From assembly GCF_022965805.1 (NCBI RefSeq), contig NW_027331399.1, forward strand, positions 99,192 to 163,191: 64,000 nt of DNA, given 5' to 3'. Positions 23,129 to 33,745 of this stretch are shown in pieces. The notes beneath the pieces were generated by a model. It saw only the letters and a list, made by a program, of their open reading frames with translations. It was not told where the DNA came from and made no database searches. The stretch comes from Primulina eburnea (Eukaryota; Streptophyta; Magnoliopsida; Lamiales; Gesneriaceae). Numbering within the stretch: position 1 is the stretch's first letter; the number at the start of each line of letters is the position of its first letter. Both the position numbers and the translations under genes were made by a program.

Positions 23129-24195
23129 ATGCCTCCGAGACGAGTACCAGAACAGGGAAGTACATCAAATCCTATAATGGATGTCACACCGACTCCAATG
23201 AAAACGTTACTGAAGCGATTTCAATCATTTCATCCGCCGACCTTGAAAGGCACAGAGAACGCTGTAGAGTGTGAGAGTTGGCTTGATGATATTGAGATGC
23301 TGTTCGAATCCTTGGAGTATACAGATGAGAAGAGAGTGAAATTAATTGGACACCAGTTACACGACGTTGCCAAGGACTGGTGGATCATGAGAAAGAGAGC
23401 CATGGAGCATAGAGGTACGAATATTACCTGGAATATATTTAGAACTGAATTTTATCAACGATTCTTTCTAGTGTCGTACCGGAAGGACAAGGGGGCGGAG
23501 TTTGCCAACCTCAAGCAGGGACAGATGAACATAGAGGAGTACGTGTCAAAGTTCTCCTCTCCTCCTTGCTGAAATTTGCTCCACATGTGGCTGACAGCGA
23601 AGAAGCTACTGCTGATCAGTTCATCAATGGCCTGAACCCCGATATTTTCACATTGGTGAACACAGGGCGACCGAATAATTTTGCTGATGCCCTGAATAGA
23701 GTCAAGGGAGCAGAAGCCGGTCTGATGAGACAGAAAGGGGCTTCATTTGTGCCTCCAGCACCGAGACCACAGCAACCACCTCCCTGATTTGAAGGTGGCG
23801 GCAGTAGTGGAGGAAAGAAAGAATTTTTGAAAGCCAGGGGAAAACAATTCAAGAAATCTGGCAGTAGTTATTCCAGCTCCGGTGGTTCCAGACCGAGCCA
23901 GAGTTACACTGGAGTTTATTGCAAGACTTGCGGAGGAAGACATGCTACTGAGCAATGCCAGGGAGTGACTGGTAGTTGCAATTTCTGTAAACAGCCGGGA
24001 CACTTTGCTAAAGTGTGTCCACAGAGAGGTTCGCAGAGAACTCAGGGGGCCGAGTCATCGGGATCAGCAGCACAGACTGAGAGACGATCAGCTGCTGTTC
24101 ATACATTCCAGCCAGCGCCAGCTCAGTCACAGTAGAGGCCAGGAGGAAGCCAGACAGTTGGCCAGCCTCTGAGACAGCAGGCCAGAGTCTTCGCT
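23129..24195 (+). pseudogene. Tek-1 gag
   Basis: Starts MPPRRVPEQGS at 23129, as in Tek-3. The capsid-like domain (ESWLDDIEMLFESLEY, FYQRFF, YRKDKGAEFANL) is followed by a frameshift near 23555-23563, where TCTCC is present twice against once in the other copies (a 5-bp tandem duplication). Reading resumes at LKFAPHV. A TGA at 23785-23787 stands where Tek-3 has CGA (Pro-Arg-Phe), and a TAG at 24133-24135 where Tek-3 has CAG. Two zinc knuckles follow (CKTCGGRHATEQC and [14 protein letters not shown]). Both nonsense changes are C to T in CG and CHG contexts, as expected from deamination of methylated cytosine. Confidence 0.9.
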
Positions 24196-27100
24196 TTGAC
24201 AGAAGAGCAGGCCCAGGAAGCACCAGATGACGTTGTGGCAGGTAAATGTTCTTTATGTGGTTATCCTGCTTGCGTATTAATTGATACCGGTGCTTCACAC
24301 ACATTTATTTCTGAACGATTTGCATTGAGTCATGCATTGCCTGTAGAGTCTTTAGCTACTGTAGTGTCAGTATCTTCGCCTTTGGGGATAGGTTTGATAT
24401 CCGTGAATTCGGTTAAACGTTGTGTACTACAGTATGACGGGCATGAGATTGAGTTAGATTGCATCGTACTTGGATTGTCTGACTTTGACTGTATTATCGG
24501 TATTGATATGCTGACCAAGTACAGAGCGACTGTTGATTGCTTCCACAAGATAGTGAGATTCAGACCAGATATGGCTGAAGAGTGGAAATTTTACGGTAAG
24601 GGTTCTAGATCGAGAATTCCTTTAGTATCCGTATTATCTATGACTCGATTATTACAGAAAGGAGCAGAAGGATTCCTTGTATATTCAGTAGATTTACTGA
24701 AGTCGAATCCAGCATTGGCAGATCTGCCAGTGGTACGTGAGTTTGCTGACGTCTTCCCAAATGAGATCCCGGGATTACCTCCAGTTAGAGAGATAGACTT
24801 CAGCATTGAACTGATGCAAGGTACAGTACCGATTTCTAGAGCTCGGTACAGAATGGCACCAGTTGAATTAAAAGAATTGAAATATCAGTTGGAAGATTTA
24901 CTGGCCAAGGAGTACATCAGACCGAGTGTGTCTCCTTGGGGTGCTCCAGTACTATTCGTAAGAAAGAAAGATGGTTCGATGAGACTCTGCATCGACTATC
25001 GGCAACTGAACAAGGCAACGATAAAGAATAAATATCATTTGCCTTGTATAGATGATTTATTCGATCAGTTGCAGGGTTCTTCAGTATATTCCAAGATCGA
25101 TTTGAGATCGGGATATCATCAGCTGAGAGTCAGAGATTCTGATATCTCAAAGACGTCATTCAGAACCAGGTATGGACACTATGAATTTATTGTCATGCCG
25201 TTTGGTCTGACGAATGCTCCAGCTGTATTCATGGGATTGATGAACCGTATCTTCCAGAAATATCTCGATGATTTTGTGATTATTTTCATCGATGATATTT
25301 TGATTTATTCAAAGAATACGAGTGAGCATGCTGAGCATTTAAGAACTGTGTTGCGAATTCTAAGGGCTGAGAAGTTATATGCTAAACTGTCGAAATGTGA
25401 GTTTTGGCTAAGACAGGTAGTATTTCTGGGTCATATTATATATGGAGATGGGATATCAGTTGATCCCAGTAAAGTGGAAGCCGTGATTTCTTGGCCAAGA
25501 CCGACATCAGTACCCGAAATTCGCAGTTTCATGGGTTTAGCGGGATATTACCGTCGTTTCATTAAAGATTTCTCGAGTATAGCTAAACCAATTACTCAGC
25601 TGACTCAGAATAATGCTCCATTTGTTTGGTCTGAAGAATGTGAGACCAGTTTTCTGGAGTTGAAGAAGAGGTTGACCAATGCACCGGTGTTGACTATTCC
25701 ATCCGGTACTGGTAATTTTGTGGTTTATTGCGACGCTTCTCACAGAGGGTTGGGATGTGTACTGATGCAACGAGGGCATGTTATCGCTTATGCCTCAAGA
25801 CAGCTTAAACCACATGAGACCCGTTATCCAATTCATGATCTAGAATTGGCAGCCATTGTCTTTGCATTAAAGATATGGCGACACTATCTTTATGGTGAAA
25901 AGTTTGAGATATATTCTGATCATAAGAGTTTGAAATATTTGTTTTCACAATCTGAATTGAATATGAGGCAGCGAAGATGGATTGATTTGCTTAAAGATTT
26001 TGATTGTGAAATCAAATACTATCCAGGAAAGTCTAATGCAGCAGCTGATGCACTGAGTCGAAAGGTATGTTCTTTATCTTTGTCGACGATTGGTGTTTCA
26101 AATTTGATAGAGGACTGCTGTTTGTCTGGATTAGCATTTGAAACAGATTATAGACCGTTGAGACTTTATACGGTGCAAGTAGAACCAGAGCTGATTATGA
26201 GAATTAAGGCAGCTCAACGAGGTGATCAGAATGTACAGAAGTCAGTATCGATGGTTAGAACAGGACATCGATCTGAATATCAGGTACGTGATAACGTCTT
26301 GTATGTGAATAATCGTCTGGTTGTGCCGAATGTTTCAGATTTGAGACGACAGATATTGTCAGAAGCGCACAACAGTCGATTTAGTATTCATCCTGGTGGC
26401 AGAAAGATGTATAACGATTTGAAAAGACCGTTCTGGTGGAAACAAATGAAGACTGATATCGCCGAATTTATTTCCAAATGTCTGAATTGCCAGCAGGTGA
26501 AAGCAGAAAGAAAGAAACCAGGAGGATTATTACAGAGCTTGTCCATTCCTGAATGGAAATGGGATCACATTTCCATGGATTTTGTGACACTGTTGCCACG
26601 TTCCTCCCGAGGTTGTGATGCGATTTGGGTCGTGATTGACAGATTGACCAAATCCGCATGTTTTATTCCGTACAAGATGACGTACAGATTCGACCAGTGG
26701 CAGAGATCTATGTCAGAGAAGTGGTCAGATTGCATGGAGTGCCGAAGTCAATCGTATCAGATCGTGATCCTCGATTTACTTCGCACTTCTGGCAGAGTTT
26801 GCAGCAAGCTCTCGGTACTAAGTTACATCTGAGTACCGCATATCATCTACAGACCGACGGACAGTCAGAGCGGACTATCCAGACACTGGAAGATATGCTG
26901 AGAGCAGTAGTGCTAGATTTTGGCACTAATTGGCAAGATGCATTGCCTCTTTGTGAGTTTTCGTACAACAACAGCTATCAGACGAGTATTGAGATGGCAC
27001 CATTTGAAGCGTTGTACGGAAAGAAGTATCGATCCCCTCTTTATTGGGATGATATCTCTGAAGTACCTGAGATTGGACCAGATATGATCAGAGATATGAC

Positions 27101-27614
27101 AGAAAAAGTGAAGCTAATTCAAAAGAAAATGAAGGCAGCACAAGACAGACAGGCCAAATATGCCAATGTTCGACGTAGACCGTTGGTATTTGAGGTAGGA
27201 GACCGAGTGTTTTTAAAGATTTCACCTCTCAGAGGAGTTGTCAGATTTGGCAAGAAAGGAAAACTGTCTTTACGATACATTGGGCCTTATGAGATTCTCG
27301 AGAAGATAGGAGATCGTGCCTATCGACTCGCTTTACCGCCTTCATTATCTGGGATACATGATGTCTTTCATGTATCGTTATTAAGGAAATACCTTCCTGA
27401 TGTTTCACATGCTATCCAACCAGACGAGGCCGAACTGGATGAGACGTTGAGCTATGTTGAAAAACCGATTCAGATTATTGATCGTAAAGAAAAACATCTC
27501 AGAACGAAGACAATTCCACTTGTAAAAGTTCAATGGACTCGTCATGGCACTGAAGAAGCAACATGGGAAACTGAATCAGATAGGAGACAAGAATTCCCAG
27601 AGTTATTACACTGA
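24196..27614 (+). pseudogene. Tek-1 pol: protease, RT, RNase H, integrase, chromodomain
   Basis: In the same frame as the distal gag. Protease DTGAS (Asp 24283-24285); RT with [12 protein letters not shown] and FIDDILIYS (DD at 25291-25296); RNase H with [10 protein letters not shown] and [10 protein letters not shown]; integrase with [23 protein letters not shown] and DGQSERT; then a [10 protein letters not shown] module and the chromodomain-like end (IQIIDRKEKHLRTK, VKVQWTRHG). A single-base deletion near 26696 ('gaccagtggc' for the expected 'gaccagatggc') breaks the frame inside the integrase core; 26700-27614 continues in the next frame. Apart from that the catalytic residues look intact. 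Confidence 0.92.
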
Positions 27615-27701
27615 TGGGAGTTTACTATTTAGTTTTTGTTATTTCTGATTTGATTACCTGTGATATGATTTCTTGAGATTTCGAGGACGAAATCATGTCT
27701 C

Positions 27702-27714
27702 AGAGGGGGAGAAT
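27702..27714 (+). promoter_or_regulatory. Tek-1 polypurine tract
   Basis: AGAGGGGGAGAAT immediately before the 3' LTR, preceded by TTCGAGGACGAAAT, the same context as in Tek-2, Tek-3 and Del-0. Primes plus-strand synthesis. Confidence 0.88.
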
Positions 27715-29206
27715 TGTAAGGCCCGAGATTATATCATTTTAATCCGAGATTATTTAATTTACGAATTTTGGAAGTATGAATTAAATTCCATAAATTTTGT
27801 GATTATTTAGGATTGAAATGGAATTAAAAAGAGTTTTGAGGACTGAATTGCAAATAGTGAAGAATTCAGGGGCTAAAGTGCAATTATGACTTGCGTGGGA
27901 CACTTGTCACCACCATGCATTTGGATATATAAAATACCATTCTTCCTTTAGATGAAACAGCAAGAACGAAAGAAAGCTTCAAGGAATTCTCAAATTTCTT
28001 AATTTGCTTCGAATTTGATTTTATAAGCTCCGGTTATCAGAATTTTGATCTGAACACAGTTCTGTGATTCTCTCGTCGACAGCTACTACAGGACGTAAGT
28101 TTTATTGAGTTCTATTATCATTTGAAATTATGATATTGGAGGAATTATTATTTGATCATTATTATGTGTTCTGGGAATACTAGACATTGCATAATCGAAG
28201 TCAGATCGAAAAACAGACCGATTATGGAATTGTTATGATTTTCTAATTATATTGATTGGAGATTGGTCAGATTTGGATTATTGATTGATTACAGATTGTA
28301 TCGGACATGAGTTATGATTTGTAATTGATGTCTGTTGATTTGGTATTGACGGAGACACTGAGATTGTGCCGTTATGCCGTTGATTTGACTTAAATCCAGA
28401 TTAATCAGATTCAGTGTTGAATTGAGAATAGAACATTGATATTATGATTCTCGATATGTCGTTTCAGATTTACAGAGACAGTCTTGAGTTCAGAACTGAT
28501 ATTGCTTCAGACCGGGACTACAAACGAAAGGTATAAATAAATGTTGATTCGGGATTGCACAACTCGAGTTAGGTTTGACTTGAGTTTCCCAAAATCACAT
28601 ACTTTACTTAATTGCATTGATATTTGCAGATTATCAGATTGATATGTTAATGTGTTGACTTAGAACAGAGTCAGAGTCCGAGTCTAGGGCAGATCAGCCT
28701 AGCTAGGGCAGAACCGCCGAGTCTTTCTCAGAACCGATAAGACTCTAGACTTACGGTGTATCGAAGAGCCTTAGATGTAGATCGACGTCTATCTCAGACA
28801 CTCGATACAGAATACCAGAGTCGAAATTAGATCGGGATCCCTAGATTTGAGATAAGATAAGATTAGATCACGAGTCATTGATTCATGTATTCAGATTGGA
28901 TACATGTTTTGATGTTTGTTTATGCTTTTATATATGTTTTATATGAATGCATTTAATACATTGTTTATACTGGGATATTTATATCTCACCGGAGTTATCC
29001 AGCTGTTGTCTTGTTTGTATGTGTGCATGACATCAGGTGGGACAGGTACAGGGTCACAGAGGTGAAGACAGATCGAGATTAGAGTGGTGATACCGGACTT
29101 GGATTAGAGCTAGGGTTTGAACACTTGATAGTAGTTGTTGAACTTGAGTATGTATGATTAGTCCCAATCACGATTAAAGAAGATGATTAGCGTCCGGGTC
29201 CCCACA
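27715..29206 (+). repeat. Tek-1 3' LTR with internal deletion
   Basis: 1492 bp, very similar to the 5' LTR except for ~112 bp missing near 29158. The lost segment is flanked in the 5' LTR by a short GATTA direct repeat, leaving one copy. One arm of the CTGTTGTC hairpin is mutated here (GACATCAG), as is the CCGG stem. Confidence 0.92.
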
Positions 29207-29394
29207 AAAATGGTAAGAAAATCGAAACTCTAAGGGTCAATTTGCAATTTCTGAAATTTTTTAAGGTTAAATTTTGAAATTTTTGAGGGAACACTAGAAG
29301 TTAATCAGTGAATTTCAAGGATATTTAGATAAATACTGATAGAAAATTTGTTAAGTTTCAACACGATCAGATTTGATGGTATGTTTTGTCGTAG

Positions 29395-30009
29395 GAAGGA
29401 TATATATTTCAGGTGTAGCCACGTATTCATTGCTAGATTTTAGAGCTATGTATTCATTTATATTCGAGTCTTTTGACAAGAAACTAGGAATCATACAAGA
29501 GGCTATGGATTTTGGATACATAGTTTCGATTCCGTCCAGAGATCAGATGTTTTCCTCCCAGATAGTGAAGAGATTGGAGTTTCGGTTACAGAAAAATACG
29601 GTGCAGGAAGATTAGATTGTGCTACCATTGCCGGAGTTCGACATTATTCTGGGTATGGACTGAGTTTCTTCAAATGGAGCTACCATAGATTTTTGACGTA
29701 GGTGTATCTGTCTGACCGTTCAGAGGGAAGCCGTTAATTTTTTAGGCAGCCAGATACCAGTAGATACAGCAAATCATTTCTTGCATCTGTACAAGTAATC
29801 TCATGAGGAGAGGCTGTCAGGCATTTTTGGTCAGTATTGTGACAGTGACCGAGCCAGTCAGCCAGAGGCTAGAGGAGGTCGAGGTGGTCAGGGATTTTCC
29901 CAGTGTTTTCTCGGATGATATTTCAAGCATTCCACCAGACAAAGAGGTGGACTTTTCCATCGGGCTGATGCCAGGTATAGTTCTGATCTCTATGGCTTCT
30001 TATCGTCTA
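29395..30009 (+). pseudogene. Del-0 protease and start of RT
   Basis: Continues from the intron acceptor: RIYISGVATYSLLD, then RAMYSFIFE where DSGATHSFI-type residues are expected, so the active-site motif has decayed. A TAG at 29613-29615 and a further stop within a recognisable LPEFDIILGMD follow. From 29803 MRRGCQAFLVSI leads to VVRDFPSVFSDDISSIPPDKEVDFSI, LMPGIVLIS and SYRL, the linker and N-terminus of RT. It stops at 30009 at the solo LTR and resumes at 33109. Confidence 0.85.
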
Positions 30010-33000
30010 TGAAACGTCTGCCCTTTTTATTGCTTTAAAAGTACTAGAATTTTTTTTTTATATATTTCGGCCAACTCAAATAATACTTGAAAATATTTTT
30101 ACAAAAAGCACCTTTTAGAATAAACCTCAGTCAACTAGTATTTAAAAATTCGAGTGAAATAGTCGTAAAGTGAAATCGTCTACTGTTTTACCAAACCTAA
30201 AAAGCAATAATTTGAAAAGTAAAGCTCATGCTAAACCTCTCAAAAATCTCTCAAAAGCATAAATAAATAATCTTAAAAATCTTTAACTTAAATCATAAAG
30301 CATAATGTGGAAAATGTAGCGCTGGTCCTCGGGTTGTGTGCGCCATCAGTCCAGTAGTATCACCCATCAAGTCTTCCCTCAATACCACCTGCATCCATCA
30401 CACCTAGTGAGTCTAAAGACTCAACACACCATAATCTTTATAACGAGTAATACGTAATACAGTCAACATATAACGGTGAAAAATATTTGTACTTCAAATA
30501 TCGATTTCATGAAGATGCATAAACATAAACATTTTCGTAAACATTTTCATGATGCATAAAACTTTAAACATAACCATTTTCATGACATGCATAAATAAAT
30601 CCTTAACTTTTTCCTCAACATGACATGAACATTTAACATGATCATAAAAATTTTCCTTTATCTTTAGTTGAATTCAGATCGTTAATTGTGAATTTCCTCA
30701 ACATGACATGACAGGACGATGGATCCATCTACATAAAACCACAGTACTGGGCGGCGGGTACATCAACGACACTCTCACCGGTCAACTAAGCCTTGGCCTA
30801 ACATGATCGAATAGAAATACGATCGTCGGGGCTCCCTCTGGGGCCTTCTCCCATAAATGGGCTCCCTCTGGGGCCTTCTCCCCTCACGATATTCCCATTC
30901 TTCCTCAAACCTCATAACCTCATTTTCGCAATAATGGAAACACGATCGTCGGGTTCCTCCTGGGACCATAACCCTCACGACGTCGCCATTATTAACGAAT
31001 TAGACACAATCACTTCACTTCCTACAACATTTTCCATTTACGTCACTTTATAAAAATCGTCAATAATATTTACATTTTCATTTTGAAACCAAGCATGCAA
31101 CATGTATTTTAAATTTCTTCTTAAAATCGTAAAATTCCTTAGACATTTAAAAATCGTACTTAAATCATGGGAAATTCATAAGCATAATAACATAATCATA
31201 TTTGCATGAAAACGGCATTTCGGGCACTGCCGTGACCTTTACTAATTTCCCGGTGTAAAAAGACCGTTTTACCCCTAGACTCGACATTTTACGTTTTCGA
31301 CTTATTTCTTGATTTCATGACTCTAACATGTCCCAAATAATTATTTAAGCTTACATGAATTTTTTCATAATTTTATTTGGCTTAAATGTTAGACTTTTTC
31401 AATTATCTTTAATTAACTGTTTTAACGGTGTTTTAATCCCGAAAAATACCAAACTTTAATATAAAAATTCCTAAATTCTAAATTTAGTCTTTTTATATTA
31501 ATTTAGCCCTTATGGACCACGACTCGACCCCCGTGAGCCATTTTCCAAATTTTTCTTTATTTTAAAACCCTATTTGACACCTAAACTTCGACCCCGAGCC
31601 ATCTCTTAATTTTTTGCGAGTTACCCCCGAACCATGTCGAGCCAAAAGGTGTCCAACATGTTAATTTAGCCTACTGGACTCTAAGTTTACCAATACTTCC
31701 CCCCAAACCCGAAAACAAGCCGCCCCAAGTGACACCTAATCTGGCCGAGGGTTTGGTAGTGTGAGGACTCTATGTTTGCTATGCTAATGAACCTAGCTGA
31801 CGACCCTAGCCTCGAACCATCGCACCTGGCACTCACCTAGGACCCTTAACCTTTGACCTAGCCAATGACAAGCCCTTTAAACCAAGGCCACGACCCCTGG
31901 CGATCAACTGAACTCAAGCGCGCATGGGCGCTGTCTCTCGGGTAGAGTCCTTCCTGCAAAGGACTCTTCGCCGCCTCTCCACTCGAGTCCTAGCATGGCT
32001 AGGACTCTTCCCTGTCTCCCTCACACCCCTGGCTAGCCCCTGGACAAGAGCCGAACCAAGGCCAACTCTCCTACCTGAAACCCGATCGCCCCCAACACAA
32101 GACAACCGCATGCAATTTCTGATTCTTTATTTCCTTTGGTTTCTGTCGAAATTGGGTGGGTGTGTGAGACTTAGTTTGACTTCAAACCTTTGTTTAATCA
32201 TAGTATAGCATCATGACAGCCCCATAGCATGATTGAACAATTATTTTAAACAACAAACTACAAGGAACCGAGACAAGCATGATACCTTCGATTTTTCAGA
32301 AAAAAATAAGAACATGATTTCATGCATATACCAAGCAAACAATAATATGACATGATGGATGAGAAAATGAGATTAGGGTGTGCCTTTGCGTAATATACGC
32401 TCGAATATACGTTGACGACGAAGAACGGGACGCGGCGATGGCTTCCACTTGGCTTGCTGCCTTTCGAAAAGTCCTTCTTAATGCCCAAGTGTGTGCAGCC
32501 GTGAGTTTTAGAGAGGGGAGAGGAGTTTTCAGAATTTTAAATGGGGTGGCCGATCTCTTGATTCAAAGGTAGACTAGGGTTTTGTTTTTAATTAACACAT
32601 TAAATAATAATCTAATCTCTAAGTAGGCTTTAGGCCTATTAAGCTATAAAATTAAGCCCATTAGTTAAATTAAGATTTAAATAAAATACTAACAAAGTTT
32701 TTCTTTAATTAAAAATGTGAATTTATTAGCCGGGTTGCCAAAAAAATCGTATTTTAGTTGAAAAACAAACACCGATAAAATTTACGTCCCGGCGTATAAA
32801 ATCACCTCAAAACCCTTATTTTCGAAAATACTGACAAGCATCGGCCATATTTTAAATAATTAAAAATAATCATTTAATAAAATCATTTTACATTTTTCAG
32901 CCCTCGGTCTCCGTTCCTCGATCGTCGCTTGAATATTCCTTAAAAATACAATTCTATGCATGATGACAATAAAATCATATTTAACAAATAAACATGTATG

Positions 33001-33103
33001 TCACGTAATTAATTAGCAATTAAAATAAATAAATTACTCATTTTTCATTATTTCCTAGATTCGCATGCAGTTGGATTACGTCGTCTTAATTTTGGACCTT
33101 ATA
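30010..33103 (-). repeat. 3.1-kb solo LTR in Del-0 RT, reverse strand
   Basis: Flanked by exact GTCTA copies (30005-30009 and 33104-33108). In plus orientation it starts TGAAACGTC and ends CCTTATA, where CCTTACA is expected, so the terminal TG is mutated to TA on the reverse strand. It carries the inverted R block with TGAGTCTAAAGACTCA at 30408-30423. Two GC-rich hairpins are at 31944-31967 and 31985-32007. Removing it restores SYRL|APPEMK in RT. It is the best full-length reference for this LTR family in the window. Confidence 0.93.
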
Positions 33104-33108
33104 GTCTA

Positions 33109-33440
33109 GCACCTCCAGAGATGAAATAGCTGAGGGATTATATACAAATCTTGCTGGACAAGCGATTCATTCGCCCGAGCTTTTCTCCATGGGACGCACC
33201 AGTATTGTTTGTTAAGAAAAAAGACGGCAGCATGCGGCTTTGCATTGATTACCGGGAGATGAACCGGGTCACAGTTAAGAATAAATATCCACTGCCCAGG
33301 ATCGAGGTTCTATTCGATCAGCTTCAGGGAGCATCAATATTCTCGAAAATAGATATCTGATCTGGATACCATCATCTGAAATTCAGTGAGTCGGACGTGC
33401 ATAAGACGACTTTCAAGGCGTGTTATGTGCACTATGATTT
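33109..33440 (+). pseudogene. Del-0 RT, middle segment
   Basis: Encodes [60 protein letters not shown], then a TGA where Asp-Leu-Arg is expected, and SGYHHLKFSESDVHKTTF. An upstream TAG is at 33127-33129. These are the fingers and palm motifs of Ty3/gypsy RT before the catalytic FxDD. Cut at 33440 by Cop-1; GATTT (33436-33440) is the target-site copy. The catalytic segment follows at 42750. Confidence 0.9.
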
Positions 33441-33745
33441 TGTTGGAAACTGAATTTCGGAAATTTGACAAACTGAGTGCTTATGATATTGAACTAACTA
33501 ATCAAGAACACTGATAGAAACTGATTTAAAATACGCAAAATATCGGTTGCCCAAAACTGAAGATTAGTACGTAGATTTTCAAAGGCAACATGACTAGCAA
33601 ATTGAACTACGCAGAAAACTGATTGATCAGTTGGAACTGATCAGTTACTATAAGCAGTTGTGAGCTTATCAGCTAATGCTGATCTTTCAGCAGTACATTT
33701 CATCAGTTAAGGAAAAGGACATTCAACCGACAACTATACAAAAGA

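Larger units (their letters stand above)
21264..29206 (+). mobile_element. Tek-1: Tekay-type chromovirus, full length but mutated
   Basis: 7.94 kb with exact target duplication AAAAT (21259-21263 and 29207-29211), LTRs TGTAAGG...CCCCACA, an initiator-Met PBS, a gag-pol frame and a PPT. It is inserted in the Del-0 gag-protease intron. The pol order protease, RT, RNase H, integrase, chromodomain is complete, but two frameshifts and two nonsense codons disable it. Confidence 0.93.
20916..29394 (+). other. Putative spliceosomal intron between Del-0 gag and protease (contains Tek-1)
   Basis: The sequence starts GTAACC at 20916 and ends TTTTGTCGTAG at 29394. Exon end ...ACCG and exon start GAAGGATAT join in frame to ITG|RIYISG, the continuous residues relatives have at this position. 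Without Tek-1 and one target-site copy the interval is ~531 bp of AT-rich, stop-rich sequence. Phase 1, GT-AG. Introns in gag-pro are described for Ogre elements. The alternative is an unrelated insertion, but no target duplication or terminal repeats were seen. Confidence 0.6.

Noticed and set aside
31924..32208. GC-rich reading frames on both strands in the solo LTR
   Set aside because: They follow from the local GC-rich hairpins; no homology or codon pattern supports a protein.
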